Assembly: GCA_033791445.1 (NCBI GenBank) | Contig: JASJGS010000246.1 | Coordinates: 1 to 16,814 of the forward strand | Direction: 5' to 3' | From: JANTGF01 sp033791445 | GTDB lineage: Bacteria > Bacteroidota > Bacteroidia > Bacteroidales > VadinHA17 | Length of the DNA: 16,814 nucleotides | In this document: positions 8,052-16,269 of the stretch, piece by piece | Position numbering within the stretch: the first letter of the stretch is position 1 | Layout of the letters: the number at the start of each line of letters is the position of its first letter | Notes under the pieces: generated by a model | The model's database searches: none | The model's input: the letters and a program-made list of their open reading frames with translations, nothing else | Told to the model about the DNA's origin: nothing | Position numbers and translations under genes: made by a program

Positions 8052-9083
8052 TTATTCTAAGTGTTTCCTGAGTATATTAGCAAAATTCGTAACATCCTCC
8101 TCCCGGGTATCAAATGAGGTCATCCAGCGGACTTCTGATTTTTCTTCATCCCATATATAGAAAAAGTATTCATCTCTGAGTACAGGTATTAATTCCTTTG
8201 GAACTATGGCAAAAACTCCATTTGATTCAACCTTCTGAGTTATTTTAACCTCAGGTATATCTGAGACTCTATCAGCCAGTAAACGTGCCATTTTATTCGC
8301 ATGAAGTGCATTTTTCAACCATAAATCATCTGTTAAATAACTTTCGAATTGTGCAGAAATAAATCTCATTTTTGATGCGAGCTGCATGCCCTGCTTTCTA
8401 ATGTATTTAAAATGCTCAGCATGCTTTTTATTAAAAAACACAACCGCTTCCCCATACATCATTCCATTTTTTGTACCCCCGAATGAGAGGACATCAACAC
8501 CTACATCACCCGTGATCTCTTTATATCCAACTCCCAGGCTGGCAGCTGCATTGGCTATTCTTGCACCGTCCATATGAAGCAACATATCATTCTCAACAGC
8601 AAGCTTAGAGATATCAAGGATTTCATCAGGGCGATAGACCGTTCCCATTTCAGTTGCCTGGGTGATTGATATTACCTTTGGCTGAGAATGATGCTCAAAA
8701 TCAAACCCATAAAGATGCTTTCTGATAAGGGCAGGAGTAAGTTTTCCATCCTCAGTAGAAACTGGCAATAATTTACACCCTGTAAATTTCTCAGGTGCAC
8801 CGCACTCATCTTCATTAATATGTGATGTATCAGCGCAAATAATCGAATGAAAAGGTTGGGTAATTGCATCAAGTCCAAGTACATTCGCTGCTGTGCCAAT
8901 GAATACCAGAAATATATCTACATCCTTACCAAATACAGCCTTTAATTTATTAATTGCTGATTCAGTGTAAATATCATCACCATACCCAATGGTATGACCG
9001 TAATTGGCTTCTTGCATTGCTTTAATAATATCATCATGTACGGTGGCATTATTATCACTTGCAAAGCCCCTGGTATTTTTCAT
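8052..9083 (-). CDS. Low-specificity threonine aldolase family (PLP-dependent)
   Basis: This 343-residue fold-type I PLP enzyme belongs to the threonine aldolase/beta-eliminating lyase family, which cleaves L-threonine or L-allo-threonine to glycine and acetaldehyde. Visible features are the N-terminal FASDNNATVHDDI, GTAANVLGL (63-71), the ADTSHINEDECGAP block with His88 that stacks on the cofactor, HMDGAR (170-175) with Asp172 contacting the pyridine nitrogen, and SFGGTKNGMMYGEAV with the Schiff-base lysine at 205. Length and motif order are normal for the family. It is cytoplasmic. It begins 33 nt after the small membrane protein gene and so may be the last gene of a unit that starts with the dipeptidase. 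The substrate stereochemistry (L, allo or D) cannot be decided here. Confidence 0.93.
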   Translation of the reverse strand: MKNTRGFASDNNATVHDDIIKAMQEANYGHTIGYGDDIYTESAINKLKAVFGKDVDIFLVFIGTAANVLGLDAITQPFHSIICADTSHINEDECGAPEKFTGCKLLPVSTEDGKLTPALIRKHLYGFDFEHHSQPKVISITQATEMGTVYRPDEILDISKLAVENDMLLHMDGARIANAAASLGVGYKEITGDVGVDVLSFGGTKNGMMYGEAVVFFNKKHAEHFKYIRKQGMQLASKMRFISAQFESYLTDDLWLKNALHANKMARLLADRVSDIPEVKITQKVESNGVFAIVPKELIPVLRDEYFFYIWDEEKSEVRWMTSFDTREEDVTNFANILRKHLE

Positions 9084-9116
9084 TCAATTATTATTTTAAG
9101 TCAATATACAGTATTT

Positions 9117-9734
9117 CTATTCTTTCTCAGATTGTAATGGTCCATCACCCAATAGAAGTGCTGCAAACTGGCCCAAAATCATAGAAAGAAAGTTAAAGAG
9201 ATGTAAGGCAGGAAATATTAGTATTAATCCGATCAGACAGCAAGCCAGTGCCACCCAAATATTGCTCACATAGAAAAAACCCATATCGATATCTACAAAA
9301 GGATAGGTAAAAGGCGCAGAAATGAGGCCACCAACAATAGCTATCAGGGTTACCGTAACTACAAATTGCATTATTCCTATGGGAAATTTTAAAAATAAGA
9401 AAAGGAGGCCTTTCCACGTAACCGGTTGCTTTAAATGCAACACAAATTTCCCCCAAAGAGATTTTCCCTCACCTGTTTCTCTTTTCATTGGAGCAATTTT
9501 GACCCTGCAAAAAACAATTGCCAATTCCCGCTCAAAAGCAGATAGAAACCACCAGGCTGCCATCATAAGAAGAAGAATGAGAATCCCTATCCAAAGAATA
9601 ATTAAGCCAAGGCCTAGTAAAATACCCGTCAAAAGAAAAACAAAATAAAAAATGCCGAGTGGAAAAGAGATAAAGTTGTAGACAATATTTAGCCAGGGTT
9701 CAGGCTTTGCAATGATTCCAAAGAAATTTTTCAT
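9117..9734 (-). CDS. Small multi-pass membrane protein resembling the PF13796 'putative sensor' domain
   Basis: The 205-residue product is mostly hydrophobic. Membrane segments lie at about 20-46, 48-66, 110-142 (probably two) and 156-195 (one or two), with a charged cytoplasmic-type loop at about 67-108 (FERELAIVFCRVKIAPMKRE). The pattern, with WLNIVYNFISFPLGIFYF near the start, repeated later as LFLFLKFPIGIMQF, resembles the putative sensor domain (PF13796) that elsewhere sits at the N-terminus of histidine kinases. Here it stands alone, with no kinase attached or adjacent. The internal repeat (around 16-30 and 110-123) suggests two related halves. It lies between the C69 dipeptidase gene (51 nt upstream) and the threonine aldolase gene (33 nt downstream). 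The membrane prediction is firm; the domain name is by eye and moderate. Confidence 0.82.
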   Translation of the reverse strand: MKNFFGIIAKPEPWLNIVYNFISFPLGIFYFVFLLTGILLGLGLIILWIGILILLLMMAAWWFLSAFERELAIVFCRVKIAPMKRETGEGKSLWGKFVLHLKQPVTWKGLLFLFLKFPIGIMQFVVTVTLIAIVGGLISAPFTYPFVDIDMGFFYVSNIWVALACCLIGLILIFPALHLFNFLSMILGQFAALLLGDGPLQSEKE

Positions 9735-9785
9735 GGCTTAAAGTTTATTTAAATATAATAACGAAACTTACTATAATTTATCAAA

Positions 9786-11390
9786 TCAGAATTTCTCATC
9801 ATATTTGGTCCAAAGGAAATCACCCAGCTTCCAGGCTTTATCAACAACCTTGTTACCCCAATCCATCGAGTATTGGGTCAGGAATTTAATAGCTTCATTT
9901 GGTTTCTTAGGATTATACAATTCAGTTGCCTTCTTCTCAATGAGTATTTGTTCCTCAAAGAGTTCTTGTTGCCAGGATAACCATACTGCATCTACATCAT
10001 GCCTCATATCTCCCCAGCGTTGTGCAGCCAGCGTTCCCATTCTATTAAATGCCCACCATGCTGATTCTGTAGTGTAACCATCTCTTCCTGGAGTCTTATA
10101 TGATACAGGTAAATCTTCAACGGAGCAATACACCGGAATGTAAATAGAAGTAGCTACATTATCCATAGCCAACCAAACTACCCCACCAATGGCATCGGGT
10201 AACCAGTCTCGACACTGTATAATCGTTGCATACATAGTATACCAACGTGCAATGGTTCGTTCACCTCTCCAGCCCCACCCACCATTAATTCGAAGCATCT
10301 TATTCATGTCGTAAGGCATGTGAGGATTCGCAAGGGGTGAAATAACAACTTTTCCATTTTCATCAGCAACAGTTATATCTTTGACCATATTGAAATCGGT
10401 TCCTTCATAATAATCCTTAAAGATTTCGATCAACCTGGCTTTGGTTACAGCTTGATCCGGTTTTACAGAGAATGGATAGTTCTCAGCCCAGGGATCCAAC
10501 TTTAAAGATGGAGCTACAAGATCAAATACTCGCCACTCTCTTCTTCTTGAAGCAAGTGAGTTTCTACTTTCCGGAGCATAGGAATAACAAAAACTAAAAG
10601 CCCCATCTCTCTCTTCATTCCACCAGTTGTTATCCCTGGCCACTTCGAAAATATTCTCTGAAGCCAAAAAATAGTCTGGCTGATTTAAATCAATTTCTTT
10701 TATAGTACTTGCATTGGCATTTACTGAAATATGATCATCCGGAACCCTTTGTGCCACCCATACTGCACCCACTTTTCCTTTCCCCGGGCCAACGATTTCG
10801 AAATGCCACACCTCTTTTTTATCTGCAATTGTTAATACTTCACCATAATCATTCCAACCATACTTAGCAGTTAGTTTATCAGCCATTTTAATAGCTTCTC
10901 TGGCTGTAGTACATCTCTGAACCATTAATAGACATAATCTCTGGCAATCAATCAGTCCTGCATCAGACTGAAGTTCATTGCGTCCACCAAATGTAGATTC
11001 GCCAATGCCTAATTGATGTTCATTCATACTTGGATAAGCCGTATTTAGAAATGCATAAGTATGTTTAACCTGTGGGATTTCACCAATCTTATCATGCTTG
11101 TATGCAGGCATAGCTTTAGAATCATCTGGCATCCTCTTATACATTGGCATCATAGTTCCTGCTTTATAATCTTGTGCTGGAATTATGTTCATCCATGACC
11201 GGGTTCTATGAGAATCATCTGTATGAGAGGTATAAACAGATCCATCATCCGAAGCCATTTTTCCAACAGTAATTGTAGTACATCCATCAGGATATCCTCC
11301 CTCCCAATCTGGTAAATCTTGAGAAGATAAATTTGGAAAATAGAATATAAGACTGGTAACCAATAATAAGGATGACAATTTAATCTTCAT
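9786..11390 (-). CDS. Exported C69 family dipeptidase
   Basis: This is a 534-residue peptidase of family C69 (PF03577), N-terminal nucleophile enzymes that cleave dipeptides. A signal peptide covers residues 1-23 (cleavage near LSSQ), followed by a short propeptide ending at DG, with Cys37 (PDGCTTI) as the expected nucleophile exposed by self-processing. Conserved blocks follow: YTSHTDDSHRTRSWM (53-67), NEHQLGIGESTFGGRNEL (123-140), DYGEVLTIAD (181-190) and VWHFEIVGPGKG (194-205). Length is typical. It probably acts in the periplasm on peptides imported or released from protein degradation. A promoter candidate lies directly upstream (11428-11458), making it the likely first gene of a unit with the membrane protein and threonine aldolase. 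Its exact peptide preference is not visible. Confidence 0.93.
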   Translation of the reverse strand: MKIKLSSLLLVTSLIFYFPNLSSQDLPDWEGGYPDGCTTITVGKMASDDGSVYTSHTDDSHRTRSWMNIIPAQDYKAGTMMPMYKRMPDDSKAMPAYKHDKIGEIPQVKHTYAFLNTAYPSMNEHQLGIGESTFGGRNELQSDAGLIDCQRLCLLMVQRCTTAREAIKMADKLTAKYGWNDYGEVLTIADKKEVWHFEIVGPGKGKVGAVWVAQRVPDDHISVNANASTIKEIDLNQPDYFLASENIFEVARDNNWWNEERDGAFSFCYSYAPESRNSLASRRREWRVFDLVAPSLKLDPWAENYPFSVKPDQAVTKARLIEIFKDYYEGTDFNMVKDITVADENGKVVISPLANPHMPYDMNKMLRINGGWGWRGERTIARWYTMYATIIQCRDWLPDAIGGVVWLAMDNVATSIYIPVYCSVEDLPVSYKTPGRDGYTTESAWWAFNRMGTLAAQRWGDMRHDVDAVWLSWQQELFEEQILIEKKATELYNPKKPNEAIKFLTQYSMDWGNKVVDKAWKLGDFLWTKYDEKF

Positions 11391-11427
11391 AACAGGAAAT
11401 TTAAAATGGTTAATGTAAGCTACTTAA

Positions 11428-11458
11428 CAAATTTAATAGTTTATATTGTTTCTACAAC
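11428..11458 (-). promoter_or_regulatory. Bacteroidota-type promoter for the C69 dipeptidase unit
   Basis: On the minus strand the order is GTTG (11455-11458), a 19-bp spacer, then TAAATTTG (11428-11435). This matches the -33 TTTG box at three of four positions and the -7 TAnnTTTG box exactly, with the consensus spacing. Transcription would start near 11423, giving a leader of about 33 nt before the ATG. This is the best promoter match I found in the window. Confidence 0.6.
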
Positions 11459-11510
11459 TCCGATAAATAAAAGTTTAGTAACTAATTAATCGCAATATAT
11501 AACTCTTTGA

Positions 11511-12689
11511 TCAACTAATAGGACCAAGCTTTTCAAGTGCTCCCATAATAATTCTATCAAGCTGACTGGTTTCCTCAATTCCAACGGAAAGTCTTATCAT
11601 TCCAGGCAATGGATATTTATCTCCCCAAACCGGTTCAACAGGTAATAATATTGTTTCCATGTCACCAAGACTTGGAATCAAAGGAATATGATCAGCTACA
11701 ATTTTTATAAACAGGTCTCTTCTTTCCCCTTTTTCCTTATCGCTATTTCCTTCCAATTCAAAAGTTATCATACCACCGTATGCAATGTTTTCAAAAAGTT
11801 TCCTGGCAATCTTGTGAGAACTATGTGATTCCAATCCGGGATACATGGTTTTTTTCACATTGGGATGACTATCAAGTTTTTCTGCTAAATATAATGCATT
11901 TTCACACTGCCGTTCAAACCTCAATTGAAATGATTCTAATTGAGATTCCAAGCGATATGCATCATCGGGTGACAACATGTGACCAACCAACTTTCTATAC
12001 TCAATAGCCTGCTTCATAAGCAATTCATCATTACCACAGATAACACCAGCAGTAATATTCCCATGTCCTGATAAGTATTTTGTGGCGCTATGAATCACCA
12101 GGTCAGCACCTGCTTTTAAGGGCTTATATATATAAGGTGTTGAGAATGTATTGTCAATAATAATTTTGATATCTCTTTTCTTAGCCAGCCGAATAATTGA
12201 TTCAGCATCAGATACCATAAGCATAGGGTTTGAAACTATTTCAAAGTAGATCAACTCAGGCTTTAATCTATCCAATTTCTCCTCAAGATCATCCAAATTA
12301 TAATTCCCATCTGAGGGATAAAACCTTTCGATATTAAGTCCTCGTTTTTTAATTAATACATGATCAATAAAAGAATTTGTTCCACCATAAATCTCACTAA
12401 CGAAAAGCCATTTTCCAGTTTTCTCACCCCTTTGAAAAATAGAGACAGCTGTTTCTATAGCCGACATTCCAGATTGTGTCAGAAGAGCCCACTTTGACTG
12501 CTCAAGTTCCATAAGCTTTTCCTCACACGACACAACTGTTGGATTTCTATACCTTGAATAAATGTAATTGCCTGGTTCCCTAGGGTGCTCGAGTTCATTA
12601 TCAAACGAATTCTTCGTTGTTTTTGCATCCCCCAAATCAAAACCAGCATTCCGAAAAATTGGAGTCCGCCTACTATTTATACTTTTCAT
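11511..12689 (-). CDS. Cys/Met-metabolism PLP-dependent lyase (trans-sulfuration family)
   Basis: This fold-type I PLP enzyme is from the cystathionine gamma-synthase/beta-lyase/gamma-lyase and methionine gamma-lyase family. I chose the ATG at 12689 (392 residues); the frame also allows a TTG six codons upstream. Counting from that TTG, motifs are YSRYRNPT (50-57, phosphate-binding Tyr and Arg), TQSGMSAIETA (77-87), DNTFSTP (185-191, Asp185), SATKYLSGHG with the Schiff-base Lys210, and the C-terminal RLSVGIEE. The position that carries the catalytic Cys of methionine gamma-lyase is Gly here (EIYGGT), which argues for a cystathionine- or cysteine-acting enzyme rather than a canonical methionine gamma-lyase. 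It follows the molybdoenzyme membrane subunit by 48 nt on the same strand, so read-through is likely. The family is firm; the reaction is not decided. Confidence 0.9.
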   Translation of the reverse strand: MKSINSRRTPIFRNAGFDLGDAKTTKNSFDNELEHPREPGNYIYSRYRNPTVVSCEEKLMELEQSKWALLTQSGMSAIETAVSIFQRGEKTGKWLFVSEIYGGTNSFIDHVLIKKRGLNIERFYPSDGNYNLDDLEEKLDRLKPELIYFEIVSNPMLMVSDAESIIRLAKKRDIKIIIDNTFSTPYIYKPLKAGADLVIHSATKYLSGHGNITAGVICGNDELLMKQAIEYRKLVGHMLSPDDAYRLESQLESFQLRFERQCENALYLAEKLDSHPNVKKTMYPGLESHSSHKIARKLFENIAYGGMITFELEGNSDKEKGERRDLFIKIVADHIPLIPSLGDMETILLPVEPVWGDKYPLPGMIRLSVGIEETSQLDRIIMGALEKLGPIS

Positions 12690-12737
12690 GTTTTTCAAAA
12701 GGTTCAATGTGTATATTATTGTTTTTATTCTAATATT

Positions 12738-14111
12738 CTAATTTATATGAATTGAATTTAGATTTCCTTTTTTAATGTCTTTTTTTAGCAAACTGAAATA
12801 TTCATTTTCAGGACTATCTATATAACTACTTGAATAAAAATCAAATCTGTCAATAATCTCTCCCAAAAACAATGGAAAAAATAAATACAATATTCCTATG
12901 TGCAGTCCAAAGAATAAAAATACAGGAAGAATAACTAAAAGAAAGACTCGTAAGCTGTAAAAAAACTTTTTCACAATTGAAATTGAATTCCAAACCTCTA
13001 TTAGCTCAAAAATAACTAGAAAAGTTTTTATTCCTATAATAAAAAACAATGGAATCGGTTCCTGCAAAATGAGGCTGATCCACATTAAACCTGACAAAAA
13101 TACAGAGGAGCTATCCATCCATAAACCAGAAACTTTCCTAAAATACTTATAGACTCTATCCATTGAAAATAAACAAGAACCTCCAAAAGCAATACTGACA
13201 AAACCTAACCAAAGCATTACAGAGTCCAATGAAAGATAAACGATGGATGATACCAAAAATAATCCATAAAAGAAGATTTCCCTGCTCAACCATGAAGATT
13301 TCAAATTTCTTAATGCATAAATGGCTCTTAACTTTTTACCCAGATGCAAAGTACTCAACAACAGTCCAAGTACTCCAGCACTAATGAATACCCAGGTATT
13401 AACAAACACATAGCCTGAAAGCACACCAACAATTGTTGCCACCAATAAGGGTACTAATAAAGTAAATACCAAAAGCGTCCAATCCTTTTTGATAGAGATT
13501 TTGGAATCTGGGGGCTTCAATCTTTTAGCCACATACTTTGAGCCTTGAGAGGATGATGGAGAGGGTATTATTTCCGGTCCTTTTCTTTTTCTTTCAGGAA
13601 TAAATCTTATTCTGGGATTTATTGTAGATTCCGGAAATCCATGTTCAGACTTAATAAGGCCATCATCGTTAATACTATCAAAACTCAAAGCTCCAGTGGG
13701 ACAGTTTTTGGAACATGCTGGGATACCCCCATCATTGAGGCGGCTATTGCAAAATGTACATTTGCTAACTACTCCATTTCGTTTATCATATCTGGGAGCA
13801 TCAAAAGGGCAAGCCCAGGTACAATATTTACAGCCCATGCAGACTTCTGCATTTAACAAAACTGCACCTGTTTGTTTATCTATGGAATATGCGTTTGCCG
13901 GGCAGGCATCAAGGCAGGAGGCTTGCTCGCAATGATTGCAAGCAAGAGATAAATTAATTACTGGAAGGTCTGGATAATTACTTTTATTATATGTTAATAC
14001 CTTTCGCCAATTCTGCGGTGGTAGAATTTCATTCTCAACTGAGCAAGCCACTACACAGGCCTGGCAACCAACACATTTATTTATATCAAATATGAATCCC
14101 TTCAAAATCAA
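12738..14111 (-). CDS. Fused DmsB-DmsC-type subunit: four-cluster ferredoxin plus membrane anchor
   Basis: This 457-residue fusion joins the electron-transfer and membrane-anchor subunits of a DMSO-reductase-family complex. Sixteen cysteines for four 4Fe-4S clusters lie in DmsB order: 13/16/19/23, 58/61/66/70, 91/94/97/101 and 118/121/133/137. A polar linker (about 145-209) leads to about eight hydrophobic helices (210-420) of the DmsC/NrfD-like anchor type, with STLHLGKKLRAIYALRNLKS (253-272) then SWLSREI, a DmsC hallmark containing His256. It should pass electrons between the quinone pool and the catalytic subunit. No ATG precedes the first cluster: TTG at 14111 (used here) or TTG at 14105 must be the start. 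The catalytic gene ends 20 nt upstream. No Tat or Sec signal precedes the ferredoxin part. Confidence 0.93.
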   Translation of the reverse strand: MILKGFIFDINKCVGCQACVVACSVENEILPPQNWRKVLTYNKSNYPDLPVINLSLACNHCEQASCLDACPANAYSIDKQTGAVLLNAEVCMGCKYCTWACPFDAPRYDKRNGVVSKCTFCNSRLNDGGIPACSKNCPTGALSFDSINDDGLIKSEHGFPESTINPRIRFIPERKRKGPEIIPSPSSSQGSKYVAKRLKPPDSKISIKKDWTLLVFTLLVPLLVATIVGVLSGYVFVNTWVFISAGVLGLLLSTLHLGKKLRAIYALRNLKSSWLSREIFFYGLFLVSSIVYLSLDSVMLWLGFVSIAFGGSCLFSMDRVYKYFRKVSGLWMDSSSVFLSGLMWISLILQEPIPLFFIIGIKTFLVIFELIEVWNSISIVKKFFYSLRVFLLVILPVFLFFGLHIGILYLFFPLFLGEIIDRFDFYSSSYIDSPENEYFSLLKKDIKKGNLNSIHIN

Positions 14112-14131
14112 TAACTTAAAGAAAGTAATAC

Positions 14132-16195
14132 TTATTCATTTAATAACTTTTCAATAAACACCAGGTTATCGTGAAAAGCTGTACCATGTCCCATATCTGT
14201 TTCTCGCTGAGCTGAGAGTAGATTCCCTCCCCCACCTTCTGATTTCCACCAGCCATTGGGTAGAGAAACACAACGCCTTCTAATACCATAATTAAAACTT
14301 GATCTAATTCTTAACTCACCCTGGCTATTATAAACCTTTACTAATTCCCCGCTGGCAATTCCTAGTATTGAGGCATCCTCAGGGTTGATATCCAGGAGAG
14401 GTTCAGGTTCAAACTGTTTGATCACCTTTAAATTTCCAAATTGGGAATGAATCCTGTTTCTTGTATTCGGTGTTAGAAAATAAAACTGATTCTCACTGCC
14501 TGTTTGCTCAACTCCTTCATTTAATCTCTCATCTGTTTCATTGTAGTCAGGCAACATATTGACTCCCCATTTAACCACTGCCTCATCTGACAAAAGCTCG
14601 ATTTTCCCAGACGGCGTATTAAACTTACAATCTGAAAATGCAATTTCTTGAATTCCGGGTGCCATTATCGGACCTTTCTTCAATTTCTCCAAACTTAAAT
14701 CAGGAAATTTTTTAAGCTTATTCATCAACCATGAATCAATGCCATTATTGGTGGATTCGGGGAAATCACTATTAATAATTTCAGCCGGGAAATTTAATTT
14801 TTGTGCCAAAAGCCTGTAAATCTCTGTCTCTGGTTTAACTTCACCAGGAGGATCAATTACCTTTTGTTTCAGCTGAACATAAGGATTCCAGTAGGAACCA
14901 ATAATGTCGGATTGCTCAAACATTGATTTAGCAGGGAGAATAATATCAGCTTCCAGAGCTGTATCTGTCATAAACTGTTCCACTACAACCCTGAAATCAA
15001 GCTTACGAAAGGCTTTAATAATGGTATTTGTATCAGGATTCTGAGTCAAAGGATTTCCTCTCTCTACCCATATCATTTTTAGTTCAGGGTCTCTTTGCTC
15101 TAACATAGTATTTCCCAGACGAGCTTTTGAGATGGTTCTCCTAAAAAGACCATCAGGCTTATCTGGAGGGTAATAAGATTCAGGTTCAAGAGTAGAATCG
15201 AAAACATAACTTTGTAAGTTAGCATAATGAAAACAAGCCCCTGGCTTTCCAATATTTCCTGTTAGCACCTGTAGGCTTAAGATAGCCCTTACAGTCTGGC
15301 CTCCATTTGTATATCGTTGCATACCATAACCTGGCAAAATTGTCATCGGCTTAATTGTGGCAATATAATTCGCAAGCAAATTCAGGTATTTAGAAGGAAT
15401 ACCGGTTTCCTTTTCTACGAAATCCTCAGTATATTTTTGTATCGAAGCTTTGAACTCCTCAAAACCCAACACATATTTTTCAATAAACTTTTTATCAAAT
15501 AAATTGTCCTTGATAAGAATTTTTGCTATTCCTAGAGCAACGCAAGCATCTGTTCCAGGTTTTGGTTGAAGCAATAGTTCTGCTTTCTCAGCGGTTGAAG
15601 TTCTTCTGGGATCAATTACAATTAATTTTGCACCTTTTATAAGCGCATTTTCAAGAGGTATAGACTCCTGCACATTGGTATCAATAGCATTCTTTCCCCA
15701 CATTATTATAAGCCGAGCATTTTCAAGATCCCATGGAACATTATGCTTATTCTCTCCCAATGTTAAACGAACAGCTTCAAGTCCTGCAGGCCAACATAAA
15801 TTTCCGTAAGTCGTAGTTGCTCCACCAAAGTTTTTCCAGAAAAGTGTTGAAATTTCATTGAGTAAACCTGACATACCACTTGATTCATAAAATAACACAG
15901 ATTGTGGGCCAAATTCCTGGTGAAAAAACTTTAGCTTCTCTGATATGTGGTCTAATGCCTCCTCCCAAGAAATTTGATCAAACTGGCCATTCAAATTCCT
16001 TTTGAGAGGATATAAAATACGATCCGGAGAATAAACTCTTTCTTTATAGCTTAGACCTTTCAAGCATATACCCTCAGGTGTGGCCAGGTTATCAGGGTGG
16101 GGTTCAAAATTTACAATTTTACCATTCTCAACATGAACCAGAAAGGAACAAGTACTATAGCAGTTTCTTGGACAGGCGGTTGAGAAAATTTCCAT
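14132..16195 (-). CDS. Molybdopterin oxidoreductase catalytic subunit (DMSO reductase family)
   Basis: The 687-residue catalytic subunit binds a bis-MGD molybdenum (or tungsten) cofactor. The N-terminal 4Fe-4S motif uses C8, C12, C16 (ACPRNCYSTCSF) and C44 (EGICLKGLSY). The likely metal ligand is Cys134 in YGNLCWPAGLEA, not the Ser of E. coli DmsA, so polysulfide-, thiosulfate- or similar Cys-type relatives are closer. Cofactor-binding segments follow (VIDPRRTSTAEKAELL, GYGMQRYTNGGQTVRAI), and a dinucleotide-binding beta domain occupies about 560-685. The ATG begins seven residues before the first Cys. An in-frame stop lies eleven codons upstream with no start between, so there is no Tat signal and the enzyme should stay in the cytoplasm. 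It is the first gene of an operon with the fused BC subunit. No maturation chaperone gene is adjacent. The substrate cannot be assigned from sequence. Confidence 0.94.
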   Translation of the reverse strand: MEIFSTACPRNCYSTCSFLVHVENGKIVNFEPHPDNLATPEGICLKGLSYKERVYSPDRILYPLKRNLNGQFDQISWEEALDHISEKLKFFHQEFGPQSVLFYESSGMSGLLNEISTLFWKNFGGATTTYGNLCWPAGLEAVRLTLGENKHNVPWDLENARLIIMWGKNAIDTNVQESIPLENALIKGAKLIVIDPRRTSTAEKAELLLQPKPGTDACVALGIAKILIKDNLFDKKFIEKYVLGFEEFKASIQKYTEDFVEKETGIPSKYLNLLANYIATIKPMTILPGYGMQRYTNGGQTVRAILSLQVLTGNIGKPGACFHYANLQSYVFDSTLEPESYYPPDKPDGLFRRTISKARLGNTMLEQRDPELKMIWVERGNPLTQNPDTNTIIKAFRKLDFRVVVEQFMTDTALEADIILPAKSMFEQSDIIGSYWNPYVQLKQKVIDPPGEVKPETEIYRLLAQKLNFPAEIINSDFPESTNNGIDSWLMNKLKKFPDLSLEKLKKGPIMAPGIQEIAFSDCKFNTPSGKIELLSDEAVVKWGVNMLPDYNETDERLNEGVEQTGSENQFYFLTPNTRNRIHSQFGNLKVIKQFEPEPLLDINPEDASILGIASGELVKVYNSQGELRIRSSFNYGIRRRCVSLPNGWWKSEGGGGNLLSAQRETDMGHGTAFHDNLVFIEKLLNE

Positions 16196-16269
16196 TAAAA
16201 TATTTGCTATAAAGTCTACAATATCTTACGAAAAGATCAATTCATGAGGTTAAAAATACACAATATATT

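Noticed and set aside
9193..9648. Frames on both strands overlapping the small membrane protein.
   Set aside because: They lie within a gene with clear membrane-helix periodicity, have no recognisable domain and have poor composition.
13641..13935. Two overlapping plus-strand frames of 71 and 79 codons opposite the ferredoxin part.
   Set aside because: They are antisense shadows of a cysteine-rich conserved region whose motifs are clearly on the minus strand.
14132..16195. Calling the molybdoenzyme dmsA.
   Set aside because: It lacks the Tat signal and the Ser metal ligand of DmsA, so a substrate-specific symbol is not supported.
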